A DNA stretch of 64,000 bases from Imhoffiella fuscus. GTDB lineage: Bacteria > Pseudomonadota > Gammaproteobacteria > Chromatiales > Chromatiaceae. The first letter of the stretch is position 1; each line of letters starts with the position of its first letter. Position numbers and translations under genes: made by a program. Location: assembly GCF_042682685.1 (NCBI RefSeq), contig NZ_JBHUHX010000036.1, forward strand, positions 1 to 64,000, in the 5' to 3' direction. The notes below the pieces were generated by a model, which had not been told where the DNA came from, searched no databases, and worked only from the letters and a program-made list of their open reading frames with translations. Shown piece by piece: positions 8,268 to 16,249 of the stretch.

Positions 8268-8283
8268 ACATCACTACTGATGT
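8268..8283. promoter_or_regulatory. Candidate operator of the XRE-Ehr operon
   Basis: A perfect inverted repeat (6-bp arms ACATCA/TGATGT, 4-bp spacer) sits between the predicted promoter and the XRE start codon. Position and size fit binding of an XRE dimer as an autorepressor. No second copy was found nearby. Confidence 0.5.
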
Positions 8284-8293
8284 AAAAGGATTA

Positions 8294-8323
8294 ATAATAT
8301 GCCTTCCAGACTTTATCGAGCAA
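8294..8323 (-). promoter_or_regulatory. Candidate sigma-70 promoter of the XRE-Ehr operon
   Basis: On the minus strand TTGCTC and TATTAT are separated by 18 nt, resembling -35 and -10 boxes. The -10 box ends about 33 nt upstream of the XRE start codon, with the candidate operator in between. The rest of the 8284-8518 gap holds one copy of a short near-palindrome (8345-8363) and nothing else recognised. Confidence 0.45.
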
Positions 8324-8344
8324 GGGGTGGAGCACGCAAGGTGG

Positions 8345-8363
8345 GTGCGGATTCATGCGCATC
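8345..8363. repeat. 19-nt near-palindromic dispersed repeat, copy 1
   Basis: GTGCGGATTCATGCGCATC matches two other intergenic copies in the window (25631-25649 and 27326-27344) at most positions. The consensus is GTGCGRATKYATKCGCAYC. All three copies lie outside genes. Confidence 0.5.
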
Positions 8364-8518
8364 GCTAACGCCTGAAGTGCGACTGAATTCGTGTCTACAC
8401 CTCATCGCCATGTTTTCGAGACGTTTGCGTTACGCGAATTCCGGTCAGTAGAGCCGACTGGATCTGCGACAGTTCCGCCAAATGAAGCCGTCACTCACGA
8501 TTGCCGAACATTGAGAGG

Positions 8519-8803
8519 CTATCGCTTGGCAGCCGCCTTGTAGACCGCGCTCCGCTCGCGCTTGCCAAGGGCAATGACCAGAACGATCAACTGATCGTCC
8601 CGTACTTCGTAGACGAGCCGATATCCGGCCGTCCTCAGTTTGATCTTGTAACGGTTTTGCCGCCCAGAGAGCCTTGAGGCCGGGATGTGAGGCTCTTCCA
8701 AACGCTCCGCCAGCTTCTTCTTGAACTGCTCTCTGACGGTCCTGTCCAGCCTTCCCCACTCATCCCTGGCGTCAGGATGAAACAGCAATTCATAGCTCAT
8801 CAA
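8519..8803 (-). CDS. relE: RelE/ParE-family toxin
   Basis: A 94-residue RelE-fold toxin. YELLFHPDARDEW is the first strand and helix, RYKIKLRTAGYRLVYEVRDD the central sheet, and VLVIALGKRERSAVYKAA the C-terminal basic segment. The Arg and Lys residues that RelE proteins use to cleave mRNA on the ribosome are present. The gene overlaps the upstream antitoxin gene by 14 nt. The second Met (MSYELL) is an equally good start. The arrangement resembles StbDE/RelBE modules. Confidence 0.88.
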   Translation of the reverse strand: MMSYELLFHPDARDEWGRLDRTVREQFKKKLAERLEEPHIPASRLSGRQNRYKIKLRTAGYRLVYEVRDDQLIVLVIALGKRERSAVYKAAAKR

Positions 8804-9044
8804 GCGAGACCTTGATCAACGCCTTCCCGTCACCAAGGCGAGCGTCGGCGATGGCATTCAGCTCAAGGTCTTCGAGACGGTCCATGAGTGCCTCGTAGGC
8901 CTCTGCCGGTACGCAATAAAAGGCCGGCTCGTTGCGGTTGAGGACCGCGACTGGGAGACCGGCGCCCGCAGCCACCGTGCCCATGGGGTTGCGTTTCAGT
9001 TCGGAGATGCTCGCAGTTGTTTCGGCCAGGATTCGATGCGTCAT
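8790..9044 (-). CDS. relB: RelB/StbD (Phd-type) antitoxin
   Basis: An 84-residue antitoxin. The N-terminus ASISELKRNPMGTVAAGAGLPVAVLNRNEPAFYCVP matches the Phd/YefM-like DNA-binding fold of StbD proteins. The acidic C-terminus (RLEDLELNAIADARL) would wrap and neutralise the RelE-type toxin encoded next. As first gene of the pair it probably represses its own promoter in the 9045-9100 interval. Confidence 0.86.
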   Translation of the reverse strand: MTHRILAETTASISELKRNPMGTVAAGAGLPVAVLNRNEPAFYCVPAEAYEALMDRLEDLELNAIADARLGDGKALIKVSLDEL

Positions 9045-9167
9045 AGCAATCTAAACGTGCTTTTAAAGGCATCAAAGATAGAGTGCTAAACAGGTCTCCG
9101 CAACTTGTAGAGATGCAGAAAACGGCCTTCGCCCCTGCTCTGCGGAAAATCCAGGACTTGGGCCTGA

Positions 9168-9270
9168 GGGATCATCTATGCGCTGGGGCGGGTCAACTTC
9201 CTGTTCGACCCCAGTCAAACCCCGTCCGTGCAAGCCGATGACCTCTGCGCCCACTTCGGTCTCAGCACAA
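9168..9270 (+). pseudogene. Possible DUF6398-like gene remnant
   Basis: The plus-strand frame starting at 9168 reads GIIYALGRVNFLFDPSQTP, then QADDLCAHFGLS. This resembles the helical core of small DUF6398-type proteins, as far as I recall that family. It has an in-frame stop immediately upstream (9165-9167) and loses similarity after about 30 residues, where the oppositely oriented HNH pseudogene ends. It is a short relic at best. Confidence 0.3.
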
Positions 9271-9273
9271 GCA

Positions 9274-9852
9274 TCAAGACACGGAGGCATGGACGCTCGC
9301 TGCGAATCGCTCTCGGTGAAATTGCAGATAGGGCGAATGCTCGTCGGCCAGCCAACGCAGGCGCAGGGGATCTTTCAAGCCAAGCCGTTCGCGCGCTTGC
9401 TCGGAAATCCTGGGCGCGATCAGCAGTTCCCCATCCGCGTTGAACGTGACCAGAAAGTGGTCGAACAGGGCATCCAGATTGGCGCTGAGCAAGAAGCCAT
9501 TGAAGACAGCCAGACGCTCGGCATCAGTCGCGCAGTCAGCCCAGGGTTTGGCGTGGCTGGCACGCAGTACCTCGGGGAGCGCGATGCCGGTGACGGCGCA
9601 GGCATTGCCCTAATAGTCGAGCATGGCCTGGCGAAAGACCTGTTGTCCGATGCGCTGACGCCCGAGTCGCTCGACCTCGGTGCCTCTGAGCGCGCTGGGA
9701 AGTTGGGCGAGTTCGGCATGAAGTGTTGCCTCGAAATCCAACGCGACCTGATTGGGCTGCGAGATAACGTCTTGATCCGCAACGGGCAGGATGTATTCAA
9801 CGCCGTGGTCGTTGCCGGCTTTTTCGATCAGGGCGCGCTCTAGGGAGTTCAT
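9274..9852 (-). pseudogene. HNH endonuclease gene interrupted by a single amber codon
   Basis: One reading frame runs from ATG 9852 to the stop at 9274 (about 192 codons) with a single internal TAG at 9610-9612. Before it is LGRQRIGQQVFRQAMLDY; after it come GNACAVTGIALP, EVLRASHAKPWADC and FNGFLLSANLDALFDHFLV, the classic HNH nuclease signature. The family has Trp at the interrupted position, so TGG to TAG is the simplest explanation. N- and C-terminal parts are otherwise intact (LRLRWLADEHSPYLQFHRERF end). The protein is a DNase-like enzyme of mobile or defence regions. Suppression or a sequencing error cannot be excluded. Confidence 0.75.
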
Positions 9853-9877
9853 GGGGGAGGCCTGTCGAGCCGGGCGA

Positions 9878-10480
9878 TCAGGCGGATTCAGTTCCCGATT
9901 GCACCTGTCCGAGCCATTCAGTGCAGAGTTTGCGGAAGGAGCGGCTACCGTCGAATGCCTGCTGTAAATCGATCAGTGCCGAAAAGGCCGGCTGATCCGT
10001 CGTCTCGCGATAGCTCCCGCTCGCCATCCGCTCGCGCATCCATCCCTTGGCATCGCGCGGCGTTTCCGCGTCAACGCTGGTATCTGGGTCGCAAGCAAAA
10101 CCGCGATGACCGTCAAGGGATTTGGCCGCGGCAATGAACCAGGCTTCATACTCGCGGTTCGCCAACACAACCGAGATGCGATGATGGGGAACACAGTCCC
10201 GCGCCCGTTGCAGAATCGTCGTCCCCAGTTCCGCCGGGCAATCATCGTCCGCATCCAGCAGGATCAGTATCCAGCCTGAATCGCCACACTTTGCCGCCGC
10301 CAGCAACAGATGCCGTCGGAATTCGTCCTCGCGGTTGAGAAATCGGTCACGATGCACACGAATCGGCGGCGGTGCCTGCACGAATGTTCCAGGCGTTTGC
10401 CATTCGCCAAGCCGACGCAGCAGGATGGGCAATGCGGCGACTTCGCCATGCCCCTCGACGATCGCGACGACGATGCTCAT
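9878..10480 (-). CDS. DUF4276 (TOPRIM-like) protein
   Basis: A 200-residue DUF4276 protein. It begins VVAIVEGHGEVAALPILLRRL, with the Glu of a TOPRIM-type fold, followed by ILILLDADDDCPAELG, carrying the DxD-like acidic cluster. The middle SVVLANREYEAWFIAAAKSL is also typical of the family. TOPRIM acids bind magnesium and serve in nicking or RNA/DNA cleavage. Its ATG overlaps the stop of the upstream ATPase gene by 4 nt, so the two are co-translated. The pair mirrors the ATPase plus TOPRIM layout of PARIS and OLD-type defence systems. The biochemical activity is inferred. Confidence 0.8.
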   Translation of the reverse strand: MSIVVAIVEGHGEVAALPILLRRLGEWQTPGTFVQAPPPIRVHRDRFLNREDEFRRHLLLAAAKCGDSGWILILLDADDDCPAELGTTILQRARDCVPHHRISVVLANREYEAWFIAAAKSLDGHRGFACDPDTSVDAETPRDAKGWMRERMASGSYRETTDQPAFSALIDLQQAFDGSRSFRKLCTEWLGQVQSGTESA

Positions 10481-11688
10481 CGCTCGCCCTCACCCTCGCC
10501 GAACAAGTCAGACTGATGTTGCGCTTGGGCGGCAAGCTCCGCTGGATCGGGCGCCAACTGATTCAACCGTAACAACTCACCCGCCGAAAAGAGATGATCA
10601 CGCATGGCCGCGCGCGATGCCTCGTCGATTGACGCAATGCGCGTCTCGCCTCCCTCGGACACCACCGCCAACAGTGACTCCGCACTCAGAGCGCGATCAT
10701 CCAGCAGGTCGGGGCTGTGGCTGGTGACAATGATCTGCGTGTGCTCGGACGCCCTCGTCAATGCCTCGCGCAAGGCTGCGCTTGCGGCGGGATGGAGTGC
10801 CGTTTCCGGCTCCTCGATGCCCACTAATGTCGGTGCGTAGTCCCGGTTGCCTTGGAACAGCGCCGTCAGTACACCTAAGGCCCTCAGGGTGCCATCGGAC
10901 ATGCTCTGCGCGAAAAATCGCCAAGGATGATTCGCACCAGCCACCTCCTGACGAAACTCCAAGGTCTCCATCGGACCGATCGGCTTCCGTTCAACGCCAT
11001 GCACCATGGGGACGACGGTCTGCAGATACTCCTGGATGACTGCCATCTGCGCTGGTGCGGTCCGCTCCAGGTGACCGATGACGCTGGCGATATTCTCGCC
11101 GACCGGTTTGAGCAGGCGTCCGTCCTGCGGTTTCTGCAACTCGCGCATCAGCTTCGGATTGAGGTTGTAGAACCCCATCGACGTCAACGCATCGAACAAG
11201 GGTCGAAACGCGGTCAGACCCGAGACGGAAACTAGAGCCAAGCGGTCAGCCGTGACTGCCGGGAAGGTTGTTTCGCTCGTCGCGGTCGTCTTGCCCCGCT
11301 CGACCTTGTAGAAAGGGCCTTTGCCAAGGCCAGCGATGGCGCACTCTTCGGTCTGGACCTCATAACCACCGCCCTTCAGCGCACCGATATTGAAGGCATA
11401 GTACCCCGGCGTCCCATCGGGTAACGCAAACTCCAGCCGAATACCGAAATGGGTTGGATGACCGCTCGATCGACGACGCACTTCGGCGAGACCGCCACGC
11501 TCGTTCAGCGCATTGTCCAACGAGCTGCTCAGCGCATCGCGCACCAGGTGGAGGGCATCGAGGAAATTGCTCTTGCCCGATCCATTCGCGCCGACCAGAT
11601 AGGTCAACGGCTGCAAACGCACATCGCAGTTGCCGATGCTCTTGTAGTTGCGCAGGACCACGCGGGTGAGAAAAGCCGGATTCTTCAT
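10477..11688 (-). CDS. AAA_21/RecF-like ATPase paired with DUF4276
   Basis: A 403-residue ABC/SMC-like ATPase. Walker A is GANGSGKSN at about residue 33; the signature region is FFAQSMSDGTLRALGVLTAL; Walker B with its D-loop is LVGIEEPETALHPAAS; the switch His is in IIVTSHSPDLLDD. It begins with VVLRNYKSIGNCDVRLQPL, the usual N-terminal strand pair. There is no fused TOPRIM domain; that function appears to be supplied by the overlapping DUF4276 gene. The ATPase probably forms a dimeric sensor or scaffold. The context (TA modules, HNH relic) supports a defence role. Confidence 0.85.
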   Translation of the reverse strand: MKNPAFLTRVVLRNYKSIGNCDVRLQPLTYLVGANGSGKSNFLDALHLVRDALSSSLDNALNERGGLAEVRRRSSGHPTHFGIRLEFALPDGTPGYYAFNIGALKGGGYEVQTEECAIAGLGKGPFYKVERGKTTATSETTFPAVTADRLALVSVSGLTAFRPLFDALTSMGFYNLNPKLMRELQKPQDGRLLKPVGENIASVIGHLERTAPAQMAVIQEYLQTVVPMVHGVERKPIGPMETLEFRQEVAGANHPWRFFAQSMSDGTLRALGVLTALFQGNRDYAPTLVGIEEPETALHPAASAALREALTRASEHTQIIVTSHSPDLLDDRALSAESLLAVVSEGGETRIASIDEASRAAMRDHLFSAGELLRLNQLAPDPAELAAQAQHQSDLFGEGEGER

Positions 11689-11799
11689 ATCAAGGCCCCT
11701 TACGCTTCCAAGATTTTGTCTATCTGGGCATGCCAGCCCCAGGTCTCCGCGCGTGGCGCTGGTTGATGTATACGCCCAAGCCTCGAAGTTTAAACGGGG

Positions 11800-11997
11800 T
11801 CATCGCTCGTATCCCTCACGCCTCTGAACCCGGTTCCACTTCATCACCCGGCGACGCCAGTGCTCGCCAATCGTCTGGGTCAATTCGGCTCGAACCAACT
11901 TGGCTCTCACCTCGCACCACTCCGACGATTCGCGGCGAATGACCAAACCTTCCGGCCGTCCATGTCGGTAGCCGCTAGCACGGGTCTCAAGCAGAGC
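11800..11997 (-). pseudogene. Possible C-terminal remnant of an RNA-ligase-family gene
   Basis: A 65-codon open stretch between a TAA (11998-12000) and TGA (11800-11802) contains RPEGLVIRRESSEW, then RAKLVRAELTQTIGEHWRRR. In T4-type RNA ligase family proteins an EG(V/L)V(I/V)R motif is followed by RAKLVRPxF and a HWxRR tail; this is recalled, not searched. No start codon or nucleotidyltransferase Lys motif is present upstream. The remainder of 11689-12180 contains no other recognisable gene. Confidence 0.4.
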
Positions 11998-12180
11998 TTA
12001 GCCTTGATCATCGTTTGATCCGCTCATGCCTGATAGCGGCAGAAGCCCCCCAGACTGCGCAGCGCCGATGGGATGCGTGGGGGGCGGATGTGAGGCGCAG
12101 GTGCGCGATGCGATCCTAACGCCAAGCGACCAGCCGCTCAGCGGATTCGACGTGGACCTTTGATGACATGATGGCGGGAC

Positions 12181-12540
12181 TTAAACCCGGTGCTCGCGCC
12201 GCCCCAGCCCCTCCGCAATGAAGGTCAGCACCAGCGTATTGAGGGAGACCCCCTCAGACTTCGCGCGACTGGCGAGCTGGGCATGGATCATCTTGGGGAC
12301 TCGAGCGACGAACTTCCCCGAGGCGACGCCGCCGCTATTGGGCGCGGGCACTGCAAAGCCCTTTGCCACCAACGTCTCAACGGTGGCTGCCAGCGCGTCA
12401 CGACCATGAAGGATCGCCTCCTCAATGGTCTCGCCATCGGAGATGCACTCGGAAAAATCCGGGTAAGAGATCAGGTATCCACCGCCCTCGCTGGCCTTCA
12501 GTGGGCGAATCTCGAAGGGGTAATCGTCCAGGTTTCGCAT
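12181..12540 (-). CDS. hicB: HicB-family antitoxin
   Basis: A 119-residue protein. The N-terminal HicB fold reads GGGYLISYPDFSECISDGETIEEAI, which is a degraded RNase-H-like strand-helix unit. It is followed by a C-terminal ribbon-helix-helix-like DNA-binding part (RVPKMIHAQLASRAKSEGVSLNTLVLTFIAEGL). HicB binds and neutralises HicA and represses the operon. The gene starts 3 nt after the hicA stop. Confidence 0.9.
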   Translation of the reverse strand: MRNLDDYPFEIRPLKASEGGGYLISYPDFSECISDGETIEEAILHGRDALAATVETLVAKGFAVPAPNSGGVASGKFVARVPKMIHAQLASRAKSEGVSLNTLVLTFIAEGLGRREHRV

Positions 12541-12543
12541 CGG

Positions 12544-12771
12544 TTAATCTCCCACCACCAAGGCCACAAACTTTTTGACATAGATCGGCTTGATCGGGCG
12601 ATGTGCAGGAACAGGCAGCGTCTTACCGTCCGGGCGGATGAAAACGCAATGGCTGGAGCCCTCCTGTCTCCATTCAATGCCATGCTGCCGCGCCACTGTC
12701 TGAAGCTGCTCGATGCGCCAATCCAGCGAGTGGCGACGCATCGCATCGAGCAGTTTGGTGGCGGTGTTCAT
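12544..12771 (-). CDS. hicA: HicA-family mRNA interferase toxin
   Basis: A 75-residue HicA toxin with the dsRBD-like fold. The catalytic His lies in RQEGSSHCVFIRPDGKTLPVP, and the C-terminal PIKPIYVKKFVALVVG strand-helix is typical. HicA is a ribosome-independent RNase. It precedes hicB, the usual order. The protein is slightly longer at the N-terminus than minimal HicA (about 58 residues). Confidence 0.88.
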   Translation of the reverse strand: MNTATKLLDAMRRHSLDWRIEQLQTVARQHGIEWRQEGSSHCVFIRPDGKTLPVPAHRPIKPIYVKKFVALVVGD

Positions 12772-12778
12772 CAGCTAG

Positions 12779-12800
12779 ATGATATTACCGACAATATCAT
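12779..12800. promoter_or_regulatory. Palindromic operator upstream of hicAB
   Basis: A perfect inverted repeat with 8-bp arms (ATGATATT/AATATCAT, 6-bp spacer) lies 8-29 nt upstream of the hicA start. HicB proteins with ribbon-helix-helix domains bind such palindromes. The remaining 12801-13016 interval shows no gene. Confidence 0.55.
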
Positions 12801-13016
12801 TCGTCAAAATGAGGCCGCCTAACGCCACGCGCCGAGACTAGCCCTGACTCTTCCTCTCCCTGGTCGGTCGACTCCTCATGCCGGGAAAACCTCGGCAGAT
12901 TCCGCAAATCTCGCGGCCCATTATCGGGGCGACGCAACCCGGCTCGGTCCAGGACTTGAGGCCATGCGCTGATTGCGGGGGCTTCTGAAGATGACGAGGC
13001 GCGTTATCACTGGATG

Positions 13017-14330
13017 TCAGGCGACCTCGAAGCGGTCGTTGGGGCGATCCTGGAGGAAGACCTGTTCGAAATCGCCCTTCTTGCCCTGTTCGAACCAGTC
13101 GCGTCCGGTTTGGCAGCAAGCGTCGCAGGCGTGCGGCGGGATATGGATGGCGAGCACCGGAGCGCCCTGGTCGGTGACCGACTCGATGCGGAGCGCACCG
13201 CCGCAGTCATCGCACAGACGGATCGCCTCTTCCTGGCGCTCCAGGATGCCCGAGGTGTCGTATTGGACCTGGCGGCTACGGCGCAGAATCGTCTGGCCGT
13301 TCGCGCGCAGAGCCGCGCGCCGCTCGTGGCGCTCGCTCCAGTTGCGCCGGGTGATTTCGCCCAGACGGCGCACATAGTCGGTAACTTCGGGCGGCTGGGC
13401 GATGGATTCTGGGCAGAGGTCGGGCTCGATCACATGGCTGTAATCCACTCCAGCCATGGACAGGATGATGCCCATGTTGACGTAAGGCAGCGCGCCCTCA
13501 ATCGAATAGCCCCCTTCCAGCACGGCGATGTGAGGTTTGAGCAGGGCCGTCAACTCGGCATAGCCCTGAGCCGTGAAGTTCATGTTGGTCAGGGGGTCGG
13601 AATAGTGGTTGTCCTGACCGGCAGAGTTGACGATCAGCTCGGGCTCGAACTCCTCCAGGATCGGCAGCACCGTGTCGCGAACGATCTCCAGATAGCCCGC
13701 GTCCGAGGTGTTGGGCGGCAGCGGGATGTTGATCGTCGTGCCCAGGGCGTTGGGTCCGCCCTGCTCCTCGGGAAAGCCCAGTCCGGGATAGAGGGTGCGT
13801 CCGTCCTGATGCAGCGAGATGAAGAGCGTGTCCGGATCGTGCCAGTAGATGTCCTGGGTACCGTCGCCGTGATGGCAGTCCGTATCGATGATCGCGACCT
13901 TGCGGATGCCGTAACGCTGGCGCAGCGCCTCGATCATAATGGCCTCGTTGTTGACCTGGCAGAAGCCGCGGCCGCCCCGGACCATGCGCATGGCGTGATG
14001 GCCGGGCGGGCGGACTAGGGCGAAGCCGCGCTCGATCTCGCCGTCGAGCACCGCGCGACCGATGGTCATGGCCCCACCGGCGCTGATGAAGTGCGATTCG
14101 GTCATCGCCGACTCGACGTCCGGCACGCAGAAGTGCACGCGCTGCACGTCCTCAATGGTCGCCAGCTCCGGTCTGAGCTCGACGATGCCCTCGATGTCGA
14201 GGATGCCTTCCTCGAACACCTGATCCTGCGTATAGAGCAGGCGTTCCTCACGCTCGGGATGGGTCGGACTGATGGCCCAATCGAAGGCCGGAAAGAAGAC
14301 CAGGCCGGTCTTGTGGGGTGCCTTCAACAT
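13017..14330 (-). CDS. Histone-deacetylase-superfamily amidohydrolase with CxxC tail
   Basis: A 437-residue class-II HDAC/acetylpolyamine amidohydrolase. Active-site landmarks are RPPGHHA (about residue 110), IDTDCHHGDGTQ (zinc Asp and His), SAGQDNHYSDPL (second zinc Asp) and LEGGYS (transition-state Tyr). The HDAC core ends near residue 310. A C-terminal extension carries LCDDCGG and HACDACC, four or more cysteines that could bind a structural metal. Such enzymes remove acetyl groups from lysine, polyamines or related amides. The gene starts 7 nt inside the upstream hydantoinase-like gene, so the two are co-translated. The substrate cannot be told from sequence. Confidence 0.85.
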   Translation of the reverse strand: MLKAPHKTGLVFFPAFDWAISPTHPEREERLLYTQDQVFEEGILDIEGIVELRPELATIEDVQRVHFCVPDVESAMTESHFISAGGAMTIGRAVLDGEIERGFALVRPPGHHAMRMVRGGRGFCQVNNEAIMIEALRQRYGIRKVAIIDTDCHHGDGTQDIYWHDPDTLFISLHQDGRTLYPGLGFPEEQGGPNALGTTINIPLPPNTSDAGYLEIVRDTVLPILEEFEPELIVNSAGQDNHYSDPLTNMNFTAQGYAELTALLKPHIAVLEGGYSIEGALPYVNMGIILSMAGVDYSHVIEPDLCPESIAQPPEVTDYVRRLGEITRRNWSERHERRAALRANGQTILRRSRQVQYDTSGILERQEEAIRLCDDCGGALRIESVTDQGAPVLAIHIPPHACDACCQTGRDWFEQGKKGDFEQVFLQDRPNDRFEVA

Positions 14331-16027
14331 CCTTCGCTCCGGAATAGGCGGCTGGACGCCGAGCCAGGGAGCCGATAGCCGTGGATGAGCCCCGGCTTGA
14401 TCTGAAGACTCACCCGGATATTGCGCCCGGTCGTGGAGAAGCCGTTGACGATGTTGAACTGGATGTCCTCGGTCAGTTCCAGATCCATGTCCTCGTCGTC
14501 CGCACCGGAGTCGATGGCCAGGTTGCGCAGGGCCTCGCTCGCCTGACGCAATGCATCGATCCGCGTGTAGTGACGGTCGCAGCGCCACTGGGCGTCGCTG
14601 TTCGAGATGCTGACCAGACCGCGCTCGGTATCGGCCACCAGGCTGACCTCGCAGGTGGTGCGAGCCATGGCGGCACCGATGGCGTTGGCCACACCCCAGT
14701 CCGGCACCAGCGACACCTTCATGCTCGACCGCGCGGCCAGATAGGGCGCGAAATGCTCGGCCGGCCCGCCGAGCACCAGGAGACGCGTCGGACGGATGCG
14801 GTAGCCCTCCAGCATCTCGTGAATGGTGTAGACGGGCTGGGCGTTGACCTGCTCCACCATCTCATCGACGGCCGCCAGAATGCGATCGCAGGCGGTCTCG
14901 ATGATGGTCTGAGCGGCTGCATGCTCATCCAGACCGAGCCTCTGGCCGATCTCGGTGACTCCGGCGGTGGCCCGCGCAGCGTCGCCTGCATTCAGCGCGC
15001 CGAGGGCCACGAAGGCGTCGGTCGGCGTGACCTCGGGGCCGCCGAAGGCGCGCGGCGGACCGCAGCGGTCGGGACCGATCGCCAACTGGCCATCGCCGAC
15101 CTGAATGTGGCTGTCGCCACCGATTCCGATCGAACTGGTCTGCAACGAGCGGATCAGGGTCTTGAAGCGTCCGAAGGCGATGCCGACCGGCTGCAGCAGC
15201 GGAACGCCGCCGACCAGGATGGCGATGTCGGTGGTGGTCCCGCCGATATCGAGCACCACCACGTCCTCCTCGGCCGGGGCGGCCGGGATGGCGCCCATGA
15301 TGCTGGCCGCCGGCCCCGAGAGCACGGTCTGACCGGGCGCCTCGATGGAGGCCTCCAGGCTCATGGTGCCGCCGTCGGCCTTCATGATGTGAACCGGGGC
15401 GCTCAGGTCCTTCTCGCGCAGCGCGCCGCCCACCGCCTCGAAGAAGGCACGGTGGATCGGATAGACCGAGGCGTTGAGGAAGGTGGTGGCGATGCGGCGC
15501 GGAAAGCTGAGGTGCCCCGAGGTTCGATGCCCCATGAAGACACGCTCGACATAGGGCTCGACCAGCTCGGCGATGCGCATCTCGTGCGCCGGATTGCGGC
15601 AGGAGAATTTGCCGACCACGGCCACCTGGCGGATACCGCGCTCGCGAAATCCGGCGGCGATCGCCGCGATCTCGTCTGGGTCGACCGACCGGATCTCGCG
15701 TCCGCGATGATCGATGGCCCCGGCGACGACGTGATAATCCGGCCCGGTGCGATGGACCTCGGGATCCAAACCAGGCCCGGAGCAGACGATCATGCCGACG
15801 GGCTCCACCCGATTGCGGACGATGGCGTTGGTGGTAAGCGTCGTGCTGAGCACGATGCGCGTGATGCAGCCCGGATCCGTTCCCTCCAAGATGAGATCGA
15901 GTCCAGCCAGCACGGAGCGGAACAGATCGGTCTCGTCGGTCGAAACCTTGGCCCGTTCGACCACTCCCCGGCAGTCGAGCAAGACGGCATCCGTATGGGT
16001 ACCGCCGACATCCAGTCCTATGATCAT
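14324..16027 (-). CDS. Hydantoinase/oxoprolinase A-type protein
   Basis: A 567-residue member of the HyuA/OplA ATPase family. The N-terminal domain has the actin-like phosphate loop GLDVGGTHTDAVLLD. The central domain has HIMKADGGTMSL and VVLDIGGTTTDIAIL, the second ATP-binding loop. The family hydrolyses cyclic amides such as hydantoins or 5-oxoproline in an ATP-dependent way, usually with a HyuB partner. No HyuB-like gene is present. The downstream partner is instead the HDAC-like amidohydrolase, hinting at sequential opening and deacylation of an amide. That pathway is inferred. Confidence 0.85.
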   Translation of the reverse strand: MIIGLDVGGTHTDAVLLDCRGVVERAKVSTDETDLFRSVLAGLDLILEGTDPGCITRIVLSTTLTTNAIVRNRVEPVGMIVCSGPGLDPEVHRTGPDYHVVAGAIDHRGREIRSVDPDEIAAIAAGFRERGIRQVAVVGKFSCRNPAHEMRIAELVEPYVERVFMGHRTSGHLSFPRRIATTFLNASVYPIHRAFFEAVGGALREKDLSAPVHIMKADGGTMSLEASIEAPGQTVLSGPAASIMGAIPAAPAEEDVVVLDIGGTTTDIAILVGGVPLLQPVGIAFGRFKTLIRSLQTSSIGIGGDSHIQVGDGQLAIGPDRCGPPRAFGGPEVTPTDAFVALGALNAGDAARATAGVTEIGQRLGLDEHAAAQTIIETACDRILAAVDEMVEQVNAQPVYTIHEMLEGYRIRPTRLLVLGGPAEHFAPYLAARSSMKVSLVPDWGVANAIGAAMARTTCEVSLVADTERGLVSISNSDAQWRCDRHYTRIDALRQASEALRNLAIDSGADDEDMDLELTEDIQFNIVNGFSTTGRNIRVSLQIKPGLIHGYRLPGSASSRLFRSEGC

Positions 16028-16153
16028 GATTTCACGCTGTTCACGGAAGAGTCACATAGCCCGCCATGCTACACCCCCCCCCAAGGCAGCCCGCAATCTC
16101 CCAAATGGGTTGTTGCATAATCATTGACAAACACAATGCGTAAGCGCAACCAC

Positions 16154-16189
16154 CGGAACGGACGGTGAATTCGGGCGCCGTCCGTTCCG
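16154..16189. terminator. Perfect 12-bp inverted repeat, possible terminator or repeat
   Basis: Arms CGGAACGGACGG and CCGTCCGTTCCG are fully complementary around a 12-nt loop. There is no T-run on either side, so factor-independent termination is uncertain. It lies between the GT4 gene at 16250-17323 and the start of the hydantoinase gene, both on the minus strand, so it could end the glycosyltransferase transcript. Confidence 0.45.
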
Positions 16190-16221
16190 TAGCCCGGCTG
16201 AAGCGAGCACCTAATCCGGGG
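16190..16221. repeat. Dispersed repeat of the TAGCCCGG...AATCCGGG type
   Basis: The segment begins TAGCCCGGCTGAAGCGAGC and ends AATCCGGG. Short elements of this form (CCCGGAT...AATCCGGG) are scattered between genes in many gammaproteobacteria. It is imperfectly palindromic and non-coding. Confidence 0.5.
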
Positions 16222-16249
16222 CCAGGGCACCCTCGCGGAAAGGTACGGC

